Source: Curtobacterium sp. MCLR17_007 (lineage in GTDB: Bacteria; Actinomycetota; Actinomycetes; Actinomycetales; Microbacteriaceae). From it: DNA of 64,000 nt. The stretch is from the NCBI RefSeq assembly GCF_003234655.2, contig NZ_CP126271.1, positions 1,922,001 to 1,986,000 on the forward strand, read 5' to 3'. Under the pieces are notes generated by a model, which was not told the DNA's origin, did not search any database, and saw nothing but the letters and a program-made list of their open reading frames with translations. The translations under genes were made by a program, and so were the position numbers. Of this stretch, positions 1 to 8,388 are shown piece after piece; the first letter of the stretch is position 1; the number at the start of each line of letters is the position of its first letter.

Positions 1-284
1 GGGACGTACGAGCCGTTGTAGACGACCTCGGTCATCGAGGCGCCGAAGAAGAACGTCAGGAAGGTGCCCGAGAGCAGGATCACGACGAACGAGTAGAGCG
101 CGACCTCACCGAGCATGAAGCTCCAGTGGTCCGGGAAGATCTTGCGCCCGACCTCTTTCACCAACCCGGAGATGCTGGTGCGCTCATCGATGTAGTTGGC
201 GACCCCGCCGATGATGCGGGATCCACGCTCCGGTGCCGGCTTGGTGCTGGTCGTCGGTGCGTTCGTGGTGGTGGTGCTGGTCAT
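1..284 (-). CDS. qcrB: Cytochrome bc1 complex cytochrome b subunit QcrB (N-terminal part)
   Basis: This is the first 94 codons of the membrane subunit of the actinobacterial bc1-aa3 supercomplex, which oxidises menaquinol and passes electrons through QcrA and QcrC to cytochrome c oxidase. The gene is cut by the window edge. A Thr-rich start is followed by the cytosolic segment (RIIGGVANYIDERTSISGLV), the FPDHWSFMLGE motif seen in actinobacterial QcrB, and the first membrane helix (SFVVILLSGTFLTFFF). The ATG shares one base with the qcrA stop (TGATG), which implies translational coupling. It is the last visible gene of the ctaE-qcrC-qcrA-qcrB order. Confidence 0.95.
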   Translation of the reverse strand, partial: MTSTTTTNAPTTSTKPAPERGSRIIGGVANYIDERTSISGLVKEVGRKIFPDHWSFMLGEVALYSFVVILLSGTFLTFFFGASMTEVVYNGSYV

Positions 285-1348
285 CAGCGTTCACGCTCCC
301 AGAATGACGGTCCGACTGGCTCGTGGAAGTCGCTCTGCGCAACCAGGTAGCCGTCGTCGTCGATCGCGATCGGAAGTTGGGGGAGGGGGCGTGCCGCCGG
401 GCCGAAGATGACGTCGCAGTTGTTCGAGACGTCGAAGGTGGACTGGTGGCAGGGGCACAGCAGGTGGTGCGTCTGCTGCTCGTAGAGCGCGACCGGGCAT
501 CCGACGTGGGTGCAGATCTTGGAGTACGCGACGATGCCGTCGTAGCTCCACCCTTCCTTGCCTTCGGAGGGGTGGAGGTCTTCTGGCTGGAGGCGCATGA
601 GGAGGACCGCGGCCTTCGCCTTCTCCTCGAGCATGTGCTCCTTGTCGAGGAGGCCGTCGGGGATGACGTGGAACACGGAGCCGATCGTGACGTCGGACGC
701 CTTGATCGGGAGGCCGGTGGGGTCCTTCGTGAGCCGGGTCCCCTTGGCCCACATCGTGTGGCGGAGGAGCTCGTTCGGGTCGGCGGCAGGGGCGAGGTCG
801 CGCACCAGGACGATGCCCGGCAGCGGGAACGCCACGAGCGCACCGATCATCGAGTTGCGGATCAGCTTGCGACGGCTGAAGCCCGACTCCTTGTCGGCGA
901 GCTGGAAGGCCTCGACGGCCTTCGCGCGGGTCGCGTCGGTGCCACGGGTCGTGTGACGCATCTCGGTGATCTCTCGGTCACTGACGAGGGTCTTGGACCA
1001 GTAGACCGCGCCGAGACCCAGCGCCAGCAGCGCGAGCGAGATGGCGAGACCGAGCCACAGGTTGGCGGTGCGCACGGTGCCGAAGTCGTCGGACCGGATG
1101 GGGAACGCGACGTAGGCCGCGATCGACAGCACACTGCCGACGATCGACAGGTAGAAGAACGTGGCGACCTGACGCTCGGCCAGGCGCTGCTTCTTGGGGT
1201 CGACGTCGGTGCGACGTGCGCGGTGCGGCGGCTCGCCCGGGTTCTCGAACGGTTCTGCAGGCACGACCGCGGTGCCGACCGGCGCCGTCGAGTCGTGCTT
1301 CTCGACAGCCGAGGACGAGGTCACTGCCTCGTCGTCGTGCTCTGCCAT
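284..1348 (-). CDS. qcrA: Cytochrome bc1 complex Rieske iron-sulfur subunit QcrA
   Basis: This is the Rieske protein that takes an electron from menaquinol and hands it to the dihaem cytochrome QcrC. It is 354 aa from the ATG at 1348. An in-frame GTG at 1375 would add nine residues, but GAAGGG sits just before the ATG, so the ATG is preferred. Three hydrophobic helices (about residues 63-83, 94-117 and 167-183) match the three-helix N-terminus of actinobacterial QcrA. The [2Fe-2S] ligands are visible as C279-x-H281 with C284, and C298-x-C300-H301. The stop overlaps the qcrB start by one base. Confidence 0.97.
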   Translation of the reverse strand: MAEHDDEAVTSSSAVEKHDSTAPVGTAVVPAEPFENPGEPPHRARRTDVDPKKQRLAERQVATFFYLSIVGSVLSIAAYVAFPIRSDDFGTVRTANLWLGLAISLALLALGLGAVYWSKTLVSDREITEMRHTTRGTDATRAKAVEAFQLADKESGFSRRKLIRNSMIGALVAFPLPGIVLVRDLAPAADPNELLRHTMWAKGTRLTKDPTGLPIKASDVTIGSVFHVIPDGLLDKEHMLEEKAKAAVLLMRLQPEDLHPSEGKEGWSYDGIVAYSKICTHVGCPVALYEQQTHHLLCPCHQSTFDVSNNCDVIFGPAARPLPQLPIAIDDDGYLVAQSDFHEPVGPSFWERER

Positions 1349-1381
1349 GGTGTTCCCTTCAGTGTCGTGCGACACGGACGA

Positions 1382-2188
1382 TCAGTTGGACTTCGCGGTG
1401 AGCCAGACGGTCATCGCGACGACCGCGCCCAGTCCGAAGATCCAGATGAACAGACCCTCGGCCACCGGACCGATGGCACCGAGGCCGAAGCCACCGGGCG
1501 AGGAGTTGTCCTGCACGTACTTGAGGTACGTGATGATGTCGGCCTTCTGCTCCGGCGTGATGTTCAGGTCGTTGAACACCGGCATGTTCTGCGGGCCGGT
1601 GAGCATCGCCTCGTAGATGTGCTTGCCGGAGACGTCCGTGAGCTTCGGCGCGTACTTGCCCTCGGTCAGTGCGCCACCGGCGCCTGCGACGTTGTGGCAC
1701 ATGGCGCAGTTGATGCGGAAGAGCTCGGCGCCCTCGGCTGCGTCACCGCCGCCCTTGGTCAGCGTCGTGGACGGGACGGCGGGGCCGGGGCCCAGCGAGG
1801 CGACGTAGGCCGCGAGCTGGTCGACCTGCTCGTCGGTGAACTGTGACGGCTTCTCTTCTGCCTGGGGGCCCGAGGCGGCCATCGGCATGCGGCCGGTGCC
1901 CACCTGGAAGTCGACCGACGCGGCGCCGACACCGATGAGCGAGGGGCCTTCGCCGGTGCCCTGGGCGGACAGGCCGTGGCACGTCGCGCAGTTCGAGGCG
2001 AAGAGCTTCTCGCCCTGGTTCACCTGCGACTGGCTCGAGGCCGCCACGGTGCTGACGCTGTCGTCGGCGTTGGCCGACGAGCTGAACAGCGCGTAGGCCC
2101 CGCCGGTGGTCATGAGACCCACGACGATGAGGGAGACGGTCGCCATCGGCGAGCGACGGCCCTTCTTGGTCTTGGTTCTGTTGAACAT
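1382..2188 (-). CDS. qcrC: Cytochrome bc1 complex dihaem cytochrome c subunit QcrC
   Basis: This dihaem c-type cytochrome bridges the bc1 complex and the aa3 oxidase in the supercomplex and so replaces a soluble cytochrome c. It is 268 aa. An N-terminal membrane segment (about residues 17-35) follows a basic start. Two haem-binding CxxCH motifs are present, CATCH at 67-71 and CAMCH at 161-165. A C-terminal anchor (GLFIWIFGLGAVVAMTVWL) ends the protein. It lies 21 bp after ctaE and 33 bp before the qcrA ATG, so the cluster is probably one operon. Confidence 0.97.
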   Translation of the reverse strand: MFNRTKTKKGRRSPMATVSLIVVGLMTTGGAYALFSSSANADDSVSTVAASSQSQVNQGEKLFASNCATCHGLSAQGTGEGPSLIGVGAASVDFQVGTGRMPMAASGPQAEEKPSQFTDEQVDQLAAYVASLGPGPAVPSTTLTKGGGDAAEGAELFRINCAMCHNVAGAGGALTEGKYAPKLTDVSGKHIYEAMLTGPQNMPVFNDLNITPEQKADIITYLKYVQDNSSPGGFGLGAIGPVAEGLFIWIFGLGAVVAMTVWLTAKSN

Positions 2189-2209
2189 GCTGTGGGTGCT
2201 GTCCGATTC

Positions 2210-2848
2210 CTACTTGAGAAGGTAAATGACGGCGAAGAGGCCGATCCAGACCACGTCGACGAAGTGCCAGTAGTACGACACGACGATGGCGGTGGTGGCT
2301 TCCTTGTGCCCGAAGTTCTTGGCGGCGAAGCCGCGGCCGAGGGTCAGGAGGAAGGCGATCAGGCCGCCGGTCACGTGCAGGCCGTGGAAGCCGGTGGTGA
2401 AGTAGAACGCGGAGCCGTACGCACTCGAGGAGAGCGTGATGCCCTCGTGCCAGAGGTTGGCGTACTCGAAGATCTGGCCGCAGACGAACAGGGCGCCCAT
2501 GCAGTAGGTGACGAAGAACCACTCCGTCATGCCCCAGTCGCGCGGGTTCCAGCTAGTGCGGTGCACCTGGAAGCGCTCGGCAGCGAAGACGGCGAACTGG
2601 CAGGCGAAGCTGGACAGCACCAGGATGATCGTGTTCACCGAGGCGAAGGGCACTTCGAGGTTGGCGGTCTCCTTCGCCCAGAGCTCGGGGGAGGTGCTCC
2701 GCAGCGTGAAGTAGATCGCGAAGAGGCCGGCGAAGAACATCACTTCGCTGCCCAGCCACACGATCGTCCCCACGGCAACGGGGTTCGGCCTGTTGAGGAC
2801 CGTACCGCTGGCTGGTCTGGAGAGAGGGGTGCTTGTCACAGTCTCCAT
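2210..2848 (-). CDS. ctaE: Cytochrome c oxidase subunit III
   Basis: This is subunit III of the aa3-type cytochrome c oxidase, a polytopic membrane protein with five or more visible hydrophobic segments. It is 212 aa from the ATG at 2848. The frame is open to a TTG at 2884, but conserved sequence begins only after the ATG. Subunit III features include the [17 protein letters not shown] helix with its Glu, [11 protein letters not shown], and the terminal [20 protein letters not shown]. It heads the ctaE-qcrCAB cluster and diverges from trpD. No strong Shine-Dalgarno is visible, so the exact start is less certain than the identity. Confidence 0.93.
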   Translation of the reverse strand: METVTSTPLSRPASGTVLNRPNPVAVGTIVWLGSEVMFFAGLFAIYFTLRSTSPELWAKETANLEVPFASVNTIILVLSSFACQFAVFAAERFQVHRTSWNPRDWGMTEWFFVTYCMGALFVCGQIFEYANLWHEGITLSSSAYGSAFYFTTGFHGLHVTGGLIAFLLTLGRGFAAKNFGHKEATTAIVVSYYWHFVDVVWIGLFAVIYLLK

Positions 2849-2906
2849 TATGGCCGAAACCACCGACAGTGTTTTGCCAGTCAACTGGCGGGTCGTTCGA
2901 ACTCAC

Positions 2907-2912
2907 TACGAT
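2907..2912 (+). promoter_or_regulatory. Candidate -10 box for leaderless trpD
   Basis: TACGAT fits TANNNT and lies 7 nt before the trpD ATG. No Shine-Dalgarno is visible, so the mRNA is probably leaderless. Confidence 0.6.
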
Positions 2913-2919
2913 CGTGGTC

Positions 2920-3975
2920 ATGTCCGACCTCCTGACCTGGCCCGCCGTCATCAGCGCCCTCATGGCGCGCGAGGACCTGACGATCAGGCAGTCCACATGG
3001 GCCATGGAGGAGATCGTCCGTGGGCACGCCACCGACGCGCAGATCGCGGGCTTCGCGGTGGCACTCCGGGCGAAGGGGGAGACCGTCGACGAGGTCGTCG
3101 GCTTCCGTGACGCGATCCTCGATGCCGCCGTTCCGCTGGACGTGGACCCGATGGCGCTCGACATCGTGGGCACCGGCGGGGACGTCGTCGGCACCGTCAA
3201 CGTCTCGACGATGGCGGCCATCGTGATCGCGGCCGCGGGGGTCCCCGTCGTCAAGCACGGCAACCGCGCGAGCTCGTCGAAGTCCGGCTCGAGCGACGTG
3301 CTCGCCGCGCTCGGCCTCGACCTGACGATGGACGCGACGCGCGTAGCGGACACCTTCCGACGCGTCGGGCTGACCTTCGCCTTCGCGAGTGCGTTCCACC
3401 CCGGGTTCGCGCACGCCGCACCGGTCCGCCGCGAGATCGGTGTGCCCACGGTGTTCAACTTCCTCGGGCCGCTCGTCAACCCGGCCCGGTGCGAGGCCAA
3501 CGCCGTCGGTGTGGCGCAGCTCGAGCTCGTGCCGATCATCACGGGCGTGTTCCAGACGCGTGGGGCGACGGCACTCGTGTTCCGCGGTGACGACGGGCTC
3601 GACGAGCTCACCACCACCGGACACAGCCACATCTGGGAGGTCACCGGCGGTCGCATCACGGAGCACGACCTCGATCCCCGCGACCTCGGGATCGCCCGCG
3701 CCCGCACCGAGGACCTGCTCGGGGGCGAGCCGGCCGAGAACGCCGCGATCGTCCGACGCGTCCTGGCGGGGGAGACCGGACCGGTGCGCGACATCGTCCT
3801 GCTCAACGCCGCTGCCGGACTGGTGTCCTTCCGGTTGGCGCAGGACCCGTCCCAGTGGGACCGTCCGGTCCTGCAGCGCTTCCGCGAGCAGCTCCTCGTC
3901 GCGGCCGAGGCGATCGACTCCGGTGCCGCCGAGCGCAAGCTCGCCGACTGGGTCGGCGCGGCGCCCGTCGCGTAG
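2920..3975 (+). CDS. trpD: Anthranilate phosphoribosyltransferase TrpD
   Basis: This enzyme transfers the phosphoribosyl group of PRPP to anthranilate in tryptophan biosynthesis and is cytosolic. It is 351 aa from the ATG at 2920, normal for the family. The PRPP-binding glycine loop GTGGD is at 84-88 and the anthranilate/PRPP-binding KHGNRASSSKSGS at 112-124. Upstream in-frame codons were rejected because a -10-like TACGAT lies 7 nt before this ATG and there is no Shine-Dalgarno. The gene stands alone and diverges from ctaE, an arrangement I recall from other actinobacteria. It converges with glpK across a palindromic repeat. Confidence 0.97.
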   Translation: MSDLLTWPAVISALMAREDLTIRQSTWAMEEIVRGHATDAQIAGFAVALRAKGETVDEVVGFRDAILDAAVPLDVDPMALDIVGTGGDVVGTVNVSTMAAIVIAAAGVPVVKHGNRASSSKSGSSDVLAALGLDLTMDATRVADTFRRVGLTFAFASAFHPGFAHAAPVRREIGVPTVFNFLGPLVNPARCEANAVGVAQLELVPIITGVFQTRGATALVFRGDDGLDELTTTGHSHIWEVTGGRITEHDLDPRDLGIARARTEDLLGGEPAENAAIVRRVLAGETGPVRDIVLLNAAAGLVSFRLAQDPSQWDRPVLQRFREQLLVAAEAIDSGAAERKLADWVGAAPVA

Positions 3976-4051
3976 CCGACGGACCGCGCCCGCGGCGTGG
4001 CCGACGGACCGCGCGGGTCACGTCGGACGCACCGCGGCCCCGGACCACGGA

Positions 4052-4096
4052 CGGGAGGCCCGGTGCCGGTCCCAGGGACCGACACCGGGCCTCCCG
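4052..4096. repeat. Dispersed palindromic element, copy 1
   Basis: The arms CGGGAGGCCCGGTG and CACCGGGCCTCCCG flank an inner palindrome CGGTCCC-A-GGGACCG, with only a C/A mismatch between the two layers. It lies between the convergent trpD and glpK stops and could act as a bidirectional terminator without a T-tract. It shares its outer arms with the copies near 34871, 38935 and 56985, but its centre differs. Confidence 0.9.
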
Positions 4097-4121
4097 GCTG
4101 GTGCGTCGCGTCAGCTGACGA

Positions 4122-5633
4122 CTACTGGACGTCCTCGTCGACCCAGTCGAAGGTCTTCGTGACGGCCTTCTTCCAGAGGCGCAGCGTGCGCTCGCGCTCC
4201 GTGGCGTCGAGCTGCGGCTCCCAGCGACGGTCCTCCTGCCAGTTGGCACGGAGCTCGTCGAGGTTCGCCCAGAAGCCCACGGCGAGACCGGCCGCGTAGG
4301 CGGCGCCGAGCGCGGTGGTCTCGGCGACGACGGGCCGCACGACGGGGACGTTCAGCATGTCCGCCTGGAACTGCATGAGCTCGTTGTTCGCGGTCATGCC
4401 GCCGTCGACCTTGAGCTCGGTGAGGTCCACGCCGGAGTCGGCGTTCACGGCATCGAGCACCTCGCGGGTCTGCAGGGCGGTTGCCTCGAGCGCTGCACGG
4501 GCGATGTGTCCCTTGTTGACGTACCGCGTGAGGCCGACCAGGGCACCGCGGGCGTCCGGACGCCAGTACGGCGCGAAGAGCCCGGAGAACGCGGGGACGA
4601 AGTACACGCCGCCGTTGTCCTCGACGGTCTTGGCCAGGGCCTCGACCTCGGGTGCGCTCTGGATGATGCCGAGGTTGTCACGCAGCCACTGGATCAGGGA
4701 CCCCGTGACGGCGATGGAGCCCTCGAGCGCGTAGTGCGTCTCCTGGTCGCCGAGCTTGTACCCGACGGTCGTCAGCAGCCCGTTCTCGGAGCGGACGATG
4801 TCCGTGCCCGTGTTGAAGATCAGGAAGTTGCCGGTGCCGTAGGTGTTCTTCGACTCGCCCTTGTCGAACGCGGCCTGGCCGAAGGTGGCAGCCTGCTGGT
4901 CGCCGAGGATGCCCGCGATGGGGACCTCGCGCAGCAGGTTCGAGGACTCGACGTGGCCGTACACCTCGGACGAGCTGACGATCTCCGGCAGCATCGCCTT
5001 CGGGACGCCGAAGTCGGCGAGGATGTCGTCGCGCCACTGCAGCGTCTCGAGGTCCATGAACAGGGTGCGCGACGCGTTGGTGACGTCGGTCTTGTGCACG
5101 CCGCCGTCGGTCCCACCGGTCAGGTTCCAGAGGACCCAGGTGTCGGTGGTGCCGAACAGCAGGTCGCCGGCCTCGGCCTTCTCGCGGGCACCCTCGACGT
5201 TCTCGAGGATCCACATGATCTTGGTGCCGGCGAAGTACGTCGCCAGCGGCAGGCCGACGATGGCCTTGTAGCGGTCGGTGTCACCGTCGGCGAGCTTGTC
5301 GACGATCGACTGCGTGCGGGTGTCCTGCCAGACGATCGCGTTGTAGACCGGCTTGCCGGTGTTCTTGTCCCACACGACCGCGGTCTCGCGCTGGTTCGTG
5401 ATGCCGACCGCCGCGACGTCGTGGCGGGTGATGTCGGCGCGGGACAGTGCCTGGCCGATGACCTCACGGGTGTTGTCCCAGATCTCGCTCGGGTCGTGCT
5501 CGACCCATCCCGCGCGCGGGAAGATCTGCTCGTGTTCCTTCTGTCCGACGGAGATGATCGAACCGGAGTGGTCGAAGACGATGGCACGGGTGCTGGTCGT
5601 GCCCTGGTCGATGGCGACGATGTAGTCGGCCAT
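4122..5633 (-). CDS. glpK: Glycerol kinase GlpK
   Basis: This enzyme phosphorylates glycerol to sn-glycerol 3-phosphate with ATP. At 503 aa it has the usual family length. The N-terminal FGGY-kinase phosphate loop [13 protein letters not shown] (residues 8-20) and the C-terminal signature region [19 protein letters not shown] are both clear. The start is an ATG with AAGGAG about 7 nt upstream. It follows glpF by 71 bp on the same strand, a spacer that holds a hairpin, so uptake and phosphorylation are probably co-transcribed. No glpD is in the window, so the next step is encoded elsewhere. Confidence 0.98.
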   Translation of the reverse strand: MADYIVAIDQGTTSTRAIVFDHSGSIISVGQKEHEQIFPRAGWVEHDPSEIWDNTREVIGQALSRADITRHDVAAVGITNQRETAVVWDKNTGKPVYNAIVWQDTRTQSIVDKLADGDTDRYKAIVGLPLATYFAGTKIMWILENVEGAREKAEAGDLLFGTTDTWVLWNLTGGTDGGVHKTDVTNASRTLFMDLETLQWRDDILADFGVPKAMLPEIVSSSEVYGHVESSNLLREVPIAGILGDQQAATFGQAAFDKGESKNTYGTGNFLIFNTGTDIVRSENGLLTTVGYKLGDQETHYALEGSIAVTGSLIQWLRDNLGIIQSAPEVEALAKTVEDNGGVYFVPAFSGLFAPYWRPDARGALVGLTRYVNKGHIARAALEATALQTREVLDAVNADSGVDLTELKVDGGMTANNELMQFQADMLNVPVVRPVVAETTALGAAYAAGLAVGFWANLDELRANWQEDRRWEPQLDATERERTLRLWKKAVTKTFDWVDEDVQ

Positions 5634-5660
5634 GGGTGCTCCTTGCGGGTGTGTGGTGCC

Positions 5661-5686
5661 GGCCGGGCCCGACGATGGACCCGGCC
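5661..5686 (-). other. Intercistronic hairpin between glpF and glpK
   Basis: GGCCGGG and CCCGGCC form a 7-bp stem around a 12-nt loop in the glpF-glpK spacer. It could cause partial termination or stabilise an mRNA end. It has no T-tract. Confidence 0.45.
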
Positions 5687-5704
5687 GACGTGGACGGGTG
5701 TGGG

Positions 5705-6427
5705 TCAGGCGAGGGGGAGGAGCGCGTACGACAGGCCGGCGGCGATCGCACCACCGACGAGCGGGCCGACGACCGGGACCCAGGCGTAGGACCAGTCGCT
5801 CGAGCCCTTGCCCTTGATGGGCAGGAAGGCGTGGGCGATGCGCGGGCCGAGGTCACGGGCCGGGTTGATCGCGTAGCCGGTCGGGCCACCGAGGGAGACA
5901 CCGATCGCGATCACGAGGAAGGCGACGGGGACGGCCCCGAGTTCGGACGGGGTCTTGCCGTTCGTGAAGGCGATGACCGTGAACACGAGGACGAACGTGC
6001 CGACGATCTCGGTCACGAGGTTCCAGCCGTAGGACCGGATGGCCGGACCGGTCGAGAAGACGCCGAGCTTGGCCGCCGGGTCGGGCTCCTCGTCGAAGTG
6101 CTGCTTGTAGGCGAGCCAGACGATGACGGCGCCGATCACGGCACCGATCATCTGGGCGAGCCAGAAGAGGAGCATCGCGCCCACGGTGATGTTGCCGAGG
6201 ATGGCCTGCGCCAGGCTGACCGCGGGGTTGAGCTGACCGCCGGACTTGTACGACACGGTGACGCCGGTGAAGACCGCGAAGCCCCAACCGATCGTGACCA
6301 TGAGGAAGCCTGCGCCGAAGCCCTTGGACTTCTTGAGCGAGACGGCGGCGACCACGCCACCACCCAGGATGATGAGCATCGCGGTGCCGACGAGCTCGGA
6401 CAGGAACTTGACGCCGATGTCGTCCAT
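5705..6427 (-). CDS. glpF: Glycerol facilitator / aquaporin-family channel GlpF
   Basis: This is a MIP-family channel for glycerol uptake. It is 240 aa from the ATG at 6427, which has GGAGG upstream. The two half-helix motifs are LNPAVS in the first half and [10 protein letters not shown] in the second; the Asp in NPARD is typical of glycerol-conducting members. Six hydrophobic helices are visible. The reading frame stays open a long way upstream into the dha region, but that part reads as antisense of dhaK and is not coding. It is the first gene of glpF-glpK and diverges from dhaKLM. Confidence 0.96.
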   Translation of the reverse strand: MDDIGVKFLSELVGTAMLIILGGGVVAAVSLKKSKGFGAGFLMVTIGWGFAVFTGVTVSYKSGGQLNPAVSLAQAILGNITVGAMLLFWLAQMIGAVIGAVIVWLAYKQHFDEEPDPAAKLGVFSTGPAIRSYGWNLVTEIVGTFVLVFTVIAFTNGKTPSELGAVPVAFLVIAIGVSLGGPTGYAINPARDLGPRIAHAFLPIKGKGSSDWSYAWVPVVGPLVGGAIAAGLSYALLPLA

Positions 6428-6495
6428 CGGTGACCTCCAGTGCTGTGAGAGGGGGTCCGGGCTGCTCCGGCACTCCCCGTCGAGTGATTGGGGCG

Positions 6496-6501
6496 AGCAT
6501 A
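6496..6501 (-). promoter_or_regulatory. Candidate -10 box for glpF-glpK
   Basis: On the minus strand this reads TATGCT, about 70 nt before the glpF ATG, leaving a leader that carries the Shine-Dalgarno. No convincing -35 is seen. Confidence 0.35.
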
Positions 6502-6552
6502 CTGCTGAGATTTCGCTGAGGGCGATGGACACGTGAGCGATCTGCGGCAAAG

Positions 6553-6566
6553 TGCACGAACGTGCA
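6553..6566. promoter_or_regulatory. Operator-like palindrome 1 of the glp/dha divergent region
   Basis: TGCACGAACGTGCA is a perfect 6-bp inverted repeat around AA. An identical copy lies 65 bp away at 6618-6631. It sits upstream of the glpF promoter candidate. The form (TGNNCGNNCGNNCA) is like sites of actinobacterial sugar-responsive regulators, but the regulator is not in the window. Confidence 0.7.
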
Positions 6567-6616
6567 GAGGGGGTGTGCGCATGCCCTCCCGGGAGCCGGT
6601 TCCCGCCCGGACAGCC

Positions 6617-6632
6617 ATGCACGAACGTGCAT
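6617..6632. promoter_or_regulatory. Operator-like palindrome 2 of the glp/dha divergent region
   Basis: ATGCACGAACGTGCAT repeats the first site exactly, with one more paired base on each side. It lies about 23 bp upstream of the dhaK -10 candidate, over its likely -35 region. Confidence 0.7.
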
Positions 6633-6654
6633 GTCGTGCGAACGCCGCCCGTTG

Positions 6655-6660
6655 TAGATT
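6655..6660 (+). promoter_or_regulatory. Candidate -10 box for dhaKLM
   Basis: TAGATT fits TANNNT and would give a leader of about 65 nt ending in GGAGG before the dhaK ATG. No convincing -35 is seen. Confidence 0.4.
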
Positions 6661-6730
6661 GGCGGCACTCCGGACGACGTCGGCGGTGTGCTGACCCGGT
6701 CCGCGTGTGGAGACCCGTGGAGGCCAGCTC

Positions 6731-7732
6731 ATGAAGAAGCTCATCAACGACCCGCAGGACGTCGTCATCGAGACCGTGCGCGGGTTCGCCGCGGCGCATG
6801 CCGGTCACGTCGTCCTGGTCGAGGACCCGATCCACCTGCGACGGGCCGATGCCCCGGTCGCGGGCAAGGTCGGCCTGGTCAGCGGCGGCGGCAGCGGGCA
6901 CGAGCCCCTGCACGCCGGCTTCGTCGGGTTCGGCATGCTCGACGCCGCCGTCCCCGGTCCGGTGTTCACAAGCCCGACGCCGGACCCGATCGTCGCCGCC
7001 ACCAAGGCCGTCGACGGCGGCGCCGGGGTGCTCCACATCGTCAAGAACTACACCGGCGACGTCCTGAACTTCGAGACCGCCGCTGAACTCGCCGGGATGG
7101 ACGACATCCGGGTCGAGACCGTCGTGGTCGACGACGACGTCGCCGTGCAGGACTCGCTCTACACGGCCGGCCGCCGCGGTGTCGCCGGCACGGTCGTCGT
7201 CGAGAAGTGCGCCGGAGCGGCCGCCGAGCGCGGGGACGACCTCGACGCCGTCGCCGCCGTCGCCCGCCACGTCAACGACGTCACCCGCTCGATGGGCCTG
7301 GCGATCGCCCCCGGCACCGTCCCGCACGCGGGCGAACCGTCGTTCACCCTGGGCGACGACGAGGCGGAGCTCGGCATCGGCATCCACGGCGAACCGGGGC
7401 GCGAACGCATCGCGATGGCCCCGGTCGACCAGCTCGTCGACCGTGTGCTCGAACCGGTGCTGACCGACCTGGCGGCTCCGACCGGATCGCGGCTGCTGCT
7501 GTTCGTCAACGGGATGGGCGGGACCCCGCTGTCCGAGCTGTACATCATCTACCGGCGCGCCGCCGAGGTGCTGGCGGACCGGGGCTTCGAGGTCGCGCGT
7601 AGCTTGGTGGGCGACCACGTCACGTCCCTCGAGATGCAGGGGTTCTCGCTCACCGTCACGGTGCTCGACGACGACCTGACCACGCTCTGGGACGCTCCGG
7701 TCGAGACCCCCGCGCTGCGCTGGGGCCGCTGA
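6731..7732 (+). CDS. dhaK: PTS-dependent dihydroxyacetone kinase, substrate-binding subunit DhaK
   Basis: DhaK binds dihydroxyacetone as a hemiaminal on a histidine. The phosphate comes from DhaL-bound ADP/ATP, recharged by DhaM. The protein is 333 aa. It carries VSGGGSGHEPLHAGFVG (residues 50-66) and the predicted covalent histidine H219 in GIGIHGEPGRER, matching the position known for E. coli DhaK. The ATG at 6731 is preceded by GGAGG. It is the first gene of dhaK-dhaL-dhaM. With the glycerol genes opposite, it points to shared control of C3 polyol use. Confidence 0.97.
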   Translation: MKKLINDPQDVVIETVRGFAAAHAGHVVLVEDPIHLRRADAPVAGKVGLVSGGGSGHEPLHAGFVGFGMLDAAVPGPVFTSPTPDPIVAATKAVDGGAGVLHIVKNYTGDVLNFETAAELAGMDDIRVETVVVDDDVAVQDSLYTAGRRGVAGTVVVEKCAGAAAERGDDLDAVAAVARHVNDVTRSMGLAIAPGTVPHAGEPSFTLGDDEAELGIGIHGEPGRERIAMAPVDQLVDRVLEPVLTDLAAPTGSRLLLFVNGMGGTPLSELYIIYRRAAEVLADRGFEVARSLVGDHVTSLEMQGFSLTVTVLDDDLTTLWDAPVETPALRWGR

Positions 7733-7761
7733 GACCGACACATCGCTCGAAGGGACACGAA

Positions 7762-8388
7762 TTGGCGCTCGACACCGCATGGGCCATCGACTGGGTGCGC
7801 CGCACCGCCGCGACGATCGACGAACACCGGGCTGAGCTCGTCACGCTCGACCGGGAGATCGGCGACGGGGACCACGGCGAGAACCTCGACCGTGGCTTCC
7901 GCGCCGTGCTCGAGGCCGTCGACGCCGGCTCGTTCGACACGCCGGGTGCGGTCTTCAAGACCGTCGCCACGAAGCTCATCTCCACGGTCGGCGGCGCGGC
8001 CGGACCACTGTTCGGCACCGCGTACCTGAAGGCGGCACAGGCCGCTGGCGACGCGACCGAACTCGACGCCGACACGCTGGTCGCCGTGCTCACCGCGGCG
8101 CGCGACGGCGTGGTCTCGCGCGGCAAAGCCGCTGTCGGCGACAAGACGATGATCGACGCGTGGACGCCGGCCGTCGACGCCGCGGCGACGGCTGCCGGCG
8201 CCGGCGAGTCGGCCGAGCGGGTGCTCGGGGCCGCGGCCGACGCCGCCGTCACCGGCGCCGAGTCGACCGAACCGCTCGTGGCGCGCAAGGGCCGGGCGAG
8301 CTACCTGGGGGAGCGCGCCGTCGGGCACCGCGACCCGGGTGCCCAGTCGACCGCGTACATCCTCCGCGCTGCTGTGGACGCGGCGTGA
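7762..8388 (+). CDS. dhaL: Dihydroxyacetone kinase ADP-binding subunit DhaL
   Basis: DhaL keeps a tightly bound nucleotide that is rephosphorylated by DhaM and passes the phosphate to dihydroxyacetone on DhaK. It is 208 aa. The Mg/nucleotide-binding motif LDREIGDGDHGENLDRG lies near the N-terminus, and the later GDKTMIDAWTPA is also family-typical. The start is a TTG at 7762 with GAAGGG upstream. Its stop overlaps the dhaM GTG (GTGA), so the two are coupled. Confidence 0.96.
   Translation: MALDTAWAIDWVRRTAATIDEHRAELVTLDREIGDGDHGENLDRGFRAVLEAVDAGSFDTPGAVFKTVATKLISTVGGAAGPLFGTAYLKAAQAAGDATELDADTLVAVLTAARDGVVSRGKAAVGDKTMIDAWTPAVDAAATAAGAGESAERVLGAAADAAVTGAESTEPLVARKGRASYLGERAVGHRDPGAQSTAYILRAAVDAA

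Noticed and set aside
323..1846. A 507-codon open frame on the plus strand across qcrA and qcrC
   Set aside because: It is antisense to two certain genes. Long shadow frames are expected in DNA with so much G+C at third positions. No family motif is present.
2849..2884. A longer ctaE starting at TTG 2884
   Set aside because: The extra residues are not CtaE-like and would run into the promoter region of trpD.
2882..2887. TTGACT on the minus strand as -35 of ctaE
   Set aside because: The nearest -10-like hexamer (CATAAT) is 26 bp away, too far for a standard promoter.
6428..7780. An N-terminal extension of GlpF covering the dha region
   Set aside because: The frame is open by chance. It runs antisense to dhaK, and the GlpF start with GGAGG at 6427 fits the family.
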